Assembly: GCA_002790675.1 (NCBI GenBank)
Contig: PFVP01000028.1
Coordinates: 1 to 6,479, forward strand
Length of the DNA stretch: 6,479 nt
Direction: 5' to 3'
Source: Candidatus Moranbacteria bacterium CG_4_9_14_3_um_filter_45_14
GTDB taxonomy: Bacteria; Patescibacteriota; Minisyncoccia; Moranbacterales; UBA1568
Position numbers and translations under genes: made by a program. Below are positions 1 to 4,832 of this stretch, piece after piece. The notes under the pieces were generated by a model. That model was not told the origin of the DNA. It searched no databases and saw nothing but the letters and a program-made list of their open reading frames with translations. The stretch's first letter is position 1, and each line of letters starts with the position of its first letter.

Positions 1-67
1 GTACAGGACTCGAACCTGCTACCCCCGCATTGCAAATGCGGTGCTCTACCAGATGAGCTAACGGCCC
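1..67 (-). tRNA. tRNA-Ala (anticodon TGC), 3' end cut by the window edge
   Basis: On the minus strand the sequence folds as a tRNA. The 5' acceptor strand is GGGCCGT (61-67), the D arm is GCTC/GAGC, and the anticodon stem CCGCA/TGCGG encloses the loop TTTGCAA with anticodon TGC. The T arm is GCAGG-TTCGAGT-CCTGT with one closing G-U pair. Only the first two bases of the 3' acceptor strand (AC) are inside the window, so about five stem bases and the discriminator are missing, and whether CCA is encoded cannot be seen. It reads alanine GCN codons and is divergent from the helicase gene. Confidence 0.96.
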
Positions 68-82
68 ATTGCAAATATGATT

Positions 83-111
83 ATTGTAACGAATAAAAGC
101 CCTTTTGTCTA
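83..111 (-). promoter_or_regulatory. Sigma70-type promoter of the tRNA-Ala gene
   Basis: On the minus strand a -35 box TAGACA (106-111; 5/6 match to TTGACA) and a -10 box TACAAT (83-88; 5/6 match to TATAAT) are separated by exactly 17 bases. Transcription would start near position 76, leaving a leader of about nine bases before the tRNA 5' end at 67, as expected for an RNase P-processed tRNA. This is inferred from sequence only. Confidence 0.7.
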
Positions 112-205
112 GAGAGGAGAACTGATTGAAGAACAGCGAGAGTATGTGTATCATATTGCAGAGTATGTAGTGACAATGTAGGATAGAGATATATCTGAAA
201 TAAGT

Positions 206-1756
206 ATGATTCAAGAACAAGCTTTTGCTCTCCTCAAATCCGGCGTCAATGTTTTTTTGACCGGAGAGGCAGGATCAGGGAAGACGCATATCATCAATCA
301 GTACACTGATTATCTCCGTCTACATGAGATCGATTTCGCCGTGACCGCATCGACGGGTATTGCTGCTACGCATATCCACGGTATGACGATACATTCGTGG
401 AGCGGTATCGGTGTCCATCAGGAACTCGATGATGATGAATTGAGGCATATCGCAGAGAATCGTTATGTCGCGAAGCGTATCAAGAAGGCGAAAGTGCTCA
501 TCATCGATGAGGTATCTATGTTGGACGGAAAAGTCTTGACGCTGGTCGAGAGGGTTTGTCGCAAGGTACGCAAACTGAAAGTGCCGTTTGGAGGATTGCA
601 GGTCGTCTTGGTGGGGGATTTTTTCCAATTGCCACCGGTGGCGAAAAAGGGAACAGCCATAGAATTCGCTTTTGACTCCGACGCTTGGCGAGGTTTGATG
701 CCTGTCGTCTGTTATCTTACGGAGCAACATCGCCAAGAAGATAAGAAGTTTCTTGATATTCTTTCGGCTATTCGTGGTAATACGTTCGATGAAATGCATT
801 TCGAAAGTTTGAGCGAACGCATCATCTCTCAGGAAGAGTTGCCGGATGATATGACGCGGTTGTTCTCTCACAATATCAATGTTGATACGATCAATATGAG
901 AGAACTGCAGAAACTCCCAGGGAAAACGAAGTTGTTCGTGATGGCCACACGCGGACCAGAGACACTGACAGATGCCCTCATTCGCGGGTGTCTTTCTCCG
1001 GAACGTCTGGAGTTAAAAGAGGGTGCGGCGGTAATGTTTACAAAAAACAATGCCAATCAGGGATTTGTCAATGGAACGCTTGGCATCGTTGTCGGTTTTT
1101 CTGCAGGAACACACTATCCGATAGTGAAAACGTCAGATGGCGTACGTATCGAAACGGAGCCGATGGAATGGACTATCGCTGAGGGAGATGAAGTATTCGC
1201 CAAGATTACCCAGGTACCGCTTCGTTTGGCGTGGGCGATGACTATCCACAAGAGTCAGGGAGTGAGCCTCGATTCAGCGGTGATAGATCTGTCGCAGACA
1301 TTCGAATATGGACAGGGGTATGTGGCGCTTTCACGGGTGCGGACGCTCGCGGGCATTCATCTCCTCGGTGTGAACGCACGGGCATTTCAAGTCCACCCTC
1401 TTGTTTCAGCGAAAGATGAGCAGTTTCGCAAAGCCTCTCTCTTGGCAGAAAAGGAGTATAATCTTCTTTCACAGGAGAGAATCGAAGAAATCGAGAAAAA
1501 TTTCATTGTCTTGTGTGAGGGCAAACAAAAAAAGGAAAAAAAGGAGAAGAAGAAAAAAGAAAAAGTTGGAGAAAGGCCGTTCGGGAAAATTCGCGAAGAA
1601 TATCCCAAGGCGTATGCGAAGTGGACTGTCGAAGAGGATGAGCGATTGAAGAAACTTTTTCATAAAGGAGTGCAGATTCGTGAGATGGCAGAAACGTTCG
1701 GCAGGAAGCAAGGCGCTATCTCTTCGCGTCTCAAGAAACTCGGGCTCACAAGCTGA
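206..1756 (+). CDS. Pif1/RecD2-like superfamily 1B DNA helicase with C-terminal helix-turn-helix
   Basis: Predicted ATP-dependent 5'-3' DNA helicase of the Pif1 family (516 residues), probably acting in replication or repair. Walker A is GEAGSGKT (20-27), followed by motif Ia TASTGIAA (47-54). Walker B is LIIDEVSMLD (98-107; catalytic D101/E102). Motif III is GGLQVVLVGDFFQLPPV (129-145), and the sensor-like motif is LTEQHRQ (171-177). The C-terminal RecA-like domain carries TIHKSQG (346-352) and YVALSRVRT (372-380; Arg377 likely contacts ATP). All core motifs are intact. A nearly pure Lys/Glu linker (about 440-453) leads to a tail beginning at W473 (WTVEEDERLKKLF ... GAISSRLKKLGL), which resembles a Myb/SANT-like HTH and may bind DNA. 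The ATG at 206 is two residues before the conserved helix leading to Walker A. No clear Shine-Dalgarno is visible. The reading frame ends in TGA. The helicase assignment is firm; the cellular role is inferred. Confidence 0.95.
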   Translation: MIQEQAFALLKSGVNVFLTGEAGSGKTHIINQYTDYLRLHEIDFAVTASTGIAATHIHGMTIHSWSGIGVHQELDDDELRHIAENRYVAKRIKKAKVLIIDEVSMLDGKVLTLVERVCRKVRKLKVPFGGLQVVLVGDFFQLPPVAKKGTAIEFAFDSDAWRGLMPVVCYLTEQHRQEDKKFLDILSAIRGNTFDEMHFESLSERIISQEELPDDMTRLFSHNINVDTINMRELQKLPGKTKLFVMATRGPETLTDALIRGCLSPERLELKEGAAVMFTKNNANQGFVNGTLGIVVGFSAGTHYPIVKTSDGVRIETEPMEWTIAEGDEVFAKITQVPLRLAWAMTIHKSQGVSLDSAVIDLSQTFEYGQGYVALSRVRTLAGIHLLGVNARAFQVHPLVSAKDEQFRKASLLAEKEYNLLSQERIEEIEKNFIVLCEGKQKKEKKEKKKKEKVGERPFGKIREEYPKAYAKWTVEEDERLKKLFHKGVQIREMAETFGRKQGAISSRLKKLGLTS

Positions 1757-1774
1757 ATTTTTTATCATAAAAAT

Positions 1775-2101
1775 ATGTGATCATTCACTGAAAAAGTATT
1801 GGCTGTCGTGAAGAAAATTCCAAAAGGAAAGATGATGACATACGCCTCTGTAGCGAAGCGGGCAGGAAGTCCGAAAGCCAGTCGGGTTATTGGGTCTATT
1901 CTGAAAAAAATTTCGATCCTGCCATTCCTTGTCACAGAGTCATCAGAAGCGATGGATCACTCGGGGAGTATTCAGAAGAAGAAATCCAAGGATTGAAGAG
2001 ATTGACAGGAAGGAGATGTTGGTCTATTCTGTGATGTCGTCAGAGGGGATTGGTTCTTTGCGAATAGTGATGCGACTTTTCAAGGAGTAGAAAATGAGTG
2101 A
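1775..2101 (+). pseudogene. MGMT-family (alkyltransferase-like) DNA-binding protein gene, broken by a stop and two frameshifts
   Basis: The gene resembles short MGMT-family proteins that have only the C-terminal DNA-binding/active-site domain of O6-alkylguanine-DNA alkyltransferase. From ATG 1775 the frame reads M-stop-SFTEKVLAVVKKIPKGK, then MTYASVAKRAGSPKASRVIG. After the run of seven A (1904-1910) homology moves to the -1 frame: NFDPAIPCHRVIRSDGSLGEYSEEE, with the acceptor-cysteine motif PCHR at 1927-1938. Near 2002-2010 coding sense returns to the first frame (QEGDVGLFCDVV ... FQGVENE) and ends at TGA 2099-2101. Undoing both shifts gives about 108 residues, normal for this subfamily. The longest uninterrupted piece, from TTG 1799 to TGA 1996, lacks the catalytic motif. 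The gene overlaps the next start by eight bases. The lesions could be true decay, sequencing errors in homopolymers, or (for the first shift) slippage. Family recognition is secure; loss of function is an inference. Confidence 0.8.
2082..2087 (+). promoter_or_regulatory. Shine-Dalgarno for the gene at 2094
   Basis: AAGGAG lies six bases before ATG 2094, inside the last codons of the broken MGMT-family gene, whose frame ends at 2101. This layout suggests translational coupling of the two genes. It also supports the view that the upstream frame originally ended at 2099-2101. Confidence 0.7.
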
Positions 2102-2411
2102 TACTAAAGAGAAAGTGAGCAGAGCAGTACAGTGGTTTGTGGAGTGTGATATTTTCACTAATGAGAGTTTGGAGTCAGAACTTTCGGCTCGAGGTCTTGG
2201 CAGTGACCATATAAGCAAACACGTCAATATGTCAGGTAGTGATGGTAAGTTGCACGATGTGCTTTTGATTTCATCTGGCCTCGTAAAACGTCTGAAATCC
2301 GCCAAGGCGAATGACGGACATTTCCATTTCCGTTTCTGGAAACGCAATGGTCAGAATGGAGATATCTCTCCGGCGGACTTCGTCGAAAAGGAGCCTCTCT
2401 CAGACGGCTGA
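2094..2411 (+). CDS. Small protein of unknown function, probably frameshifted near its C-terminus
   Basis: I do not recognise a family. The 105-residue product starts MSDTKEKVSRAVQWFVECD and is soluble, with no signal peptide or membrane segment. It has an aromatic/histidine stretch GHFHFRFWKRNGQNGD in its second half and continues ISPADFVEKEPLSDG before TGA 2409-2411. It overlaps the broken MGMT-family gene by eight bases and has a good AAGGAG ribosome site, so the two were probably co-translated. Removing one G from the GACGGCTGAAG stretch (2403-2413) would read SDAEVQRVIVRLGAIKKAK and end with a basic tail at TGA 2473-2475, twelve bases before a terminator hairpin. That suggests the ancestral protein had about 126 residues. 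The start and the gene's reality are fairly sure; the function is unknown. Confidence 0.7.
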   Translation: MSDTKEKVSRAVQWFVECDIFTNESLESELSARGLGSDHISKHVNMSGSDGKLHDVLLISSGLVKRLKSAKANDGHFHFRFWKRNGQNGDISPADFVEKEPLSDG

Positions 2412-2475
2412 AGTACAGCGTGTTATCGTACGACTTGGCGCTATCAAGAAGGCCAAGATTGTGCGAAAAAAGTGA
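2403..2475 (+). other. Out-of-frame C-terminal tail of the gene at 2094
   Basis: In the +1 frame relative to the gene at 2094, this stretch encodes SDAEVQRVIVRLGAIKKAK and then a basic end, stopping at TGA 2473-2475. The residue composition is protein-like, the stop sits directly before the terminator, and without the shift there would be 75 unexplained bases between gene and terminator. It is inferred to be a coding remnant separated by a one-base insertion near 2406. Confidence 0.5.
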
Positions 2476-2486
2476 AATGTGTTTCT

Positions 2487-2521
2487 CACGAGAGGAGTCA
2501 ATGACTCCCTCGTTTTTTATT
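2487..2521 (+). terminator. Rho-independent terminator, first copy of a 35-bp repeat
   Basis: The outer arms CGAG (2489-2492) and CTCG (2509-2512) and the inner arms GGAGTCA (2494-2500) and TGACTCC (2502-2508) form a strong hairpin with one bulged A. It is followed by six T (2513-2518). It lies 12 bases after the putative restored stop of the upstream gene. The whole 35 bases recur identically at 3199-3233. Confidence 0.85.
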
Positions 2522-2598
2522 ATTTTTAATTGAAAAGTCTTATGACAGAGTGAACTGAATACCTCCGTGGGTCATTTTGAATAGAATATGCATACGGC

Positions 2599-2627
2599 TT
2601 GACAAAGATAAGAGGGTGTCTCATTAT
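2599..2627 (+). promoter_or_regulatory. Promoter of the gene at 2665
   Basis: A perfect -35 box TTGACA (2599-2604) is followed after 17 bases by CATTAT (2622-2627; 4/6 match to TATAAT). Transcription would start near 2634, giving a leader of about 30 bases that contains the ribosome site AAGGAG (2654-2659). Together with the terminators on either side, this makes the gene at 2665 an independent unit. Confidence 0.6.
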
Positions 2628-2664
2628 GGACTTGCGTTCCTTAAACTAACTCAAGGAGAAGAAT

Positions 2665-3177
2665 ATGTTACTCATCGCCGAAAAGAATCCTTATGTTTCA
2701 GAGGAAACAGTGTTGTTTGATGATTTGGTCAGAGTGGGTGAAGAAAAAGCACACATTGCTTTGTCAAGGAATCTCAGACTTTTTCTTGTAAGTTGTCTCA
2801 TCGAGCATCTACGGGATACTGATATCGTGTGGCGTATATTAGCACTTGACTTTTTGGAATCAGATCGTCGATCAAGAGCAGAAAGAGCAGTCTTTTTGAA
2901 GCGTTGTGGAGATGCCAGCCTCATCCTTGCAGGATTTTTTCCAGAGCGAGCGCTCCGTCTCCATGTAAGTTCTACCTACTTTCGTCAGATGGGTCGATCG
3001 TTTTTCGGCACCCTGGCAACGCATTTGGAAGCGACTACGGCGACAGTGGAACAAGGACGGTTCTTCAACGAGGTGGCACGCGGTTTTGAAATGTTAGAGC
3101 GGGTTCTGAATGGTGCTAGAGGAAAAGCACAGAATGAGTGGGAAGCTTTTCGAAGGTTTCGCGTAAGACTGAACTGA
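2665..3177 (+). CDS. Conserved protein of unknown function, 170 residues
   Basis: A soluble, probably all-helical cytoplasmic protein with no signal peptide. From memory of sequence patterns it resembles an uncharacterised bacterial family, seen for example in proteobacteria and myxobacteria. That family shares a core of a Gly-Asp followed by GFFPE, then an aromatic-x-x-Met-Gly motif, then a helix with F-x-E-hydrophobic-A. Here these appear as CGDASLILAGFFPE (81-94), YFRQMGRSFFG (105-115) and FFNEVARGFEMLERVL (133-148). No catalytic residues are evident and I cannot name a Pfam entry. The start is set by AAGGAG six bases upstream (2654-2659). The gene has its own promoter and its own terminator, so it is likely monocistronic. 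The identical terminator on both sides hints at a cassette-like origin. The reading frame is sure; the family link is a moderate-confidence recollection and the function is unknown. Confidence 0.8.
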   Translation: MLLIAEKNPYVSEETVLFDDLVRVGEEKAHIALSRNLRLFLVSCLIEHLRDTDIVWRILALDFLESDRRSRAERAVFLKRCGDASLILAGFFPERALRLHVSSTYFRQMGRSFFGTLATHLEATTATVEQGRFFNEVARGFEMLERVLNGARGKAQNEWEAFRRFRVRLN

Positions 3178-3198
3178 GTCGAAAGGAACGATGGATTA

Positions 3199-3233
3199 CA
3201 CGAGAGGAGTCAATGACTCCCTCGTTTTTTATT
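3199..3233 (+). terminator. Rho-independent terminator, second copy of the 35-bp repeat
   Basis: Identical to 2487-2521: outer arms CGAG (3201-3204) and CTCG (3221-3224), inner arms GGAGTCA (3206-3212) and TGACTCC (3214-3220), then six T (3225-3230). It is placed 21 bases after the stop of the 170-residue gene. The identity covers loop, bulge and flanking bases (CA before, ATT after), more than convergent hairpin formation would require. Confidence 0.88.
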
Positions 3234-3283
3234 GGGAGAAGAATTTTTGATCGATGGCTGACAAAGGAAGTATTTCTTTTTTG

Positions 3284-3292
3284 TGGTATAAT
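3284..3292 (+). promoter_or_regulatory. Extended -10 promoter of the gene at 3320
   Basis: A perfect -10 box TATAAT (3287-3292) is preceded by TG at the right place (TGG-TATAAT), an extended -10. No convincing -35 lies at 16-18 bases; CTGACA at 3258-3263 is 23 bases away. The start would be near 3299, leaving a leader of about 20 bases without a Shine-Dalgarno before ATG 3320. Confidence 0.65.
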
Positions 3293-3319
3293 GAGTCTGT
3301 AATTTGTTGAGATTTCTCT

Positions 3320-4507
3320 ATGGATACGAATGCTCTCGCGGAATATGTTGCAGGAAGAATTCGTTCCGGTATCGCCAAGGCGATAATACAGGAGGAACTC
3401 CTTGCCGTCGGCTGGTCAGAAGAGGAATCCCTTGATGCTTATCGGGCAGGACTGGTTCTCTCTGGTGTTCCTGTTCCGACAGAGGGGAATCGTGCGATAC
3501 TTCCTCGCAAAGCTTCCTCTGTGGATATTGTCATCAATTTTTTTTCATTTATTCTTCTTGGTATCGTTGCCACCGCTTTGGGAACGCTGTTTTTCCAGAT
3601 TATCAATGTCATCTTTCCGGATGTGCTGGATGTAATCGATTGGTATACGGAAAGCCAGACAGCCAGCTCTATCCATTATTCGATCGCAGCGCTTTTGATC
3701 GGGTTTCCGCTATACTTTTTTGCTTTGCGATTGTGGTTCCGGAAGTTTCGCGAAGATGAGGGACGGACAGAATCTGATTTTTCCAAAGTGCTCACGTATC
3801 TCGTTTTACTTATCACTGCCGTGACTATCGTGGGCGATCTCATCACGGTTGTCTTCACGTTTCTTCAGGGGGAAATGAGTGTACGGTTCTTCCTCAAGGC
3901 TCTGACTATTCTTGTTATCGCTGGAATTATTTTCGGTTTTTATTATTTGGAACGACGGAAAATCCAGTATCACGAAGATATCCCTCGCAGTATTTTTCGA
4001 TACTTCGGGCGTGGAGTGTCAGTATTGGTCATTTTTGGTGTGATACTTGGGTTTTTTGCTGGAGGATCACCCTCTACTCAGCGGAACAGGACACTGGATC
4101 AGACACGGGCGGAGAATTTGAGCGCTTTGGCTACGTGTGTGGAACAATATGCAGGGAATCTCGGGGCGCTTCCTTCTTCACTCGCTGATTTGCGCCAATC
4201 GAGCCAGCACAATTACTGTGGTACTTTTATGCAGGATCCGGAGACTGGTCAGATGTATGAGTATCAGGTTGTCACACCATCTCGCATGGATGGTACTGCT
4301 CGGATCGGAGAATTCAAATTGTGTGCCACGTTTATGCTCGCTTCTTATGAAAAATCCGCAAAGAATGGTACCGCTGGTTTTGTCGGCGGAACGGTCTGGC
4401 ATGAGCATACTGCCGGTTATAATTGCGATACGGTGACAACCCAGCTCCTCGTACCGGGTTCCTCGAGTCAGACGCCCCTGACGAACGTCTTCGACAAACA
4501 GAAGTAG
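3320..4507 (+). CDS. DUF5671-like five-helix membrane protein with a pilin-like extracytoplasmic domain
   Basis: A 395-residue inner-membrane protein of unknown function in three parts. Residues 1-50 form a small helical cytoplasmic domain (YVAGRIRSGIAKAIIQ ... VGWSEEESLDAY), of the kind found at the N-terminus of many CPR membrane proteins. Residues about 68-250 hold five hydrophobic helices (near 70-98, 118-138, 156-181, 190-210 and 232-248), and the first four match the DUF5671 pattern. Five helices with the N-terminus inside would place residues 255-395 outside. That part looks like the globular portion of a type IV pilin/pseudopilin: a helix (DQTRAENLSALATCVEQYAG), then LPSSLADL, DPETGQMYEYQV and EFKLCATF. 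All four of its cysteines (273, 300, 335, 369) are in this domain and could form disulfides. A role in sensing or in the envelope is inference. The gene follows an extended -10 promoter and ends in TAG. Confidence 0.85.
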   Translation: MDTNALAEYVAGRIRSGIAKAIIQEELLAVGWSEEESLDAYRAGLVLSGVPVPTEGNRAILPRKASSVDIVINFFSFILLGIVATALGTLFFQIINVIFPDVLDVIDWYTESQTASSIHYSIAALLIGFPLYFFALRLWFRKFREDEGRTESDFSKVLTYLVLLITAVTIVGDLITVVFTFLQGEMSVRFFLKALTILVIAGIIFGFYYLERRKIQYHEDIPRSIFRYFGRGVSVLVIFGVILGFFAGGSPSTQRNRTLDQTRAENLSALATCVEQYAGNLGALPSSLADLRQSSQHNYCGTFMQDPETGQMYEYQVVTPSRMDGTARIGEFKLCATFMLASYEKSAKNGTAGFVGGTVWHEHTAGYNCDTVTTQLLVPGSSSQTPLTNVFDKQK

Positions 4508-4540
4508 GGTATCGCGCCTTTCTCCGAGCTGAGATTTTTT

Positions 4541-4555
4541 CATTATAAATATATG
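4541..4555 (+). promoter_or_regulatory. AT-rich start context, possible leaderless promoter of the gene at 4553
   Basis: CATTATAAAT directly precedes ATG 4553 and there is no Shine-Dalgarno. If CATTAT (4541-4546) is the -10 box, transcription would begin about at the A of the ATG, giving a leaderless mRNA. A similar stretch (AGCTGA, then a T run, then CAT, then an A/T run, then ATATG) precedes ATG 1775. No good -35 is visible, so this is tentative. Confidence 0.3.
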
Positions 4556-4780
4556 CTCAATCCTTTTGGAGAGTTCACGCCATTGAAGAAGAAAACAGAT
4601 CAAGTGGAACACGTGCCAGAAATGTCTGCGCCGGGGCTAGAAGAAGTGAAATCTGAAATGATGCCGAATCCCGTTCGCCAAGAAATCATTCAAACGACGC
4701 TTGATGAGATAAACACGGAAGAAAAAATCGAAAGACGCCGTCAAGAAGAAATCAAAAAAAGAGAAAGAATCATTCATTGA
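4553..4780 (+). CDS. Small charged protein of unknown function, 75 residues
   Basis: Not recognised. It begins MLNPFGEFTPLKKK, has a Pro/Met/Glu-rich middle (about residues 20-42), and ends in a strongly charged helix (EINTEEKIERRRQEEIKKR) that could form a coiled coil or bind nucleic acid. There is no signal peptide or membrane segment. It lies 45 bases after the membrane-protein gene and is followed by a palindromic terminator, so it may be co-transcribed with it or use its own leaderless promoter. A run of seven A (4755-4761) sits near the 3' end, where a one-base indel would give different C-termini, so the last residues are uncertain. That it is a gene is likely, because position, composition and terminator agree; its function is unknown. 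Confidence 0.6.
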   Translation: MLNPFGEFTPLKKKTDQVEHVPEMSAPGLEEVKSEMMPNPVRQEIIQTTLDEINTEEKIERRRQEEIKKRERIIH

Positions 4781-4808
4781 GTTATGAGGAAACCTCTGGA
4801 GATAAAAG

Positions 4809-4832
4809 ATGAATCGATCGATTCATTTTTTT
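4809..4832 (+). terminator. Palindromic terminator between convergent genes
   Basis: The 18-bp perfect palindrome ATGAATCGATCGATTCAT (4809-4826) is followed by T to 4832, giving a stem of about seven pairs with a GATC loop. It lies 28 bases after the stop at 4780. Its right arm contains the stop codon of the minus-strand glycosyltransferase (TGA at 4823-4825), so it may also act weakly on that strand, where the following T run is short. Confidence 0.65.

Noticed and set aside
320..871. A 183-residue minus-strand frame opposite the helicase
   Set aside because: It is antisense to conserved helicase motifs, has no recognisable domain and no ribosome site; a shadow frame.
1754..1780. TGA read as glycine, which would fuse the helicase to the MGMT-family gene (both are in the same frame, separated by TGA 1754 and TGA 1778)
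   Set aside because: The long intact genes contain no internal TGA and most end in TGA, with terminators or new starts close behind. Under a UGA=Gly code they would run on into nonsense, so TGA is a stop here.
1799..1996. A 65-residue protein from TTG 1799 as a normal gene
   Set aside because: Its first half matches the MGMT family but its second half is out-of-frame sequence; the PCHR motif lies in the -1 frame, so this is a fragment of the broken gene.
2487..3233. A CRISPR array, suggested by exact repeats
   Set aside because: Only two copies, 712 bases apart, each a terminator hairpin with a T run; there is no regular spacer pattern.
4178..4612. A 144-residue minus-strand frame opposite the membrane protein's C-terminal domain
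   Set aside because: It overlaps two plus-strand genes and shows no family features; a shadow frame.
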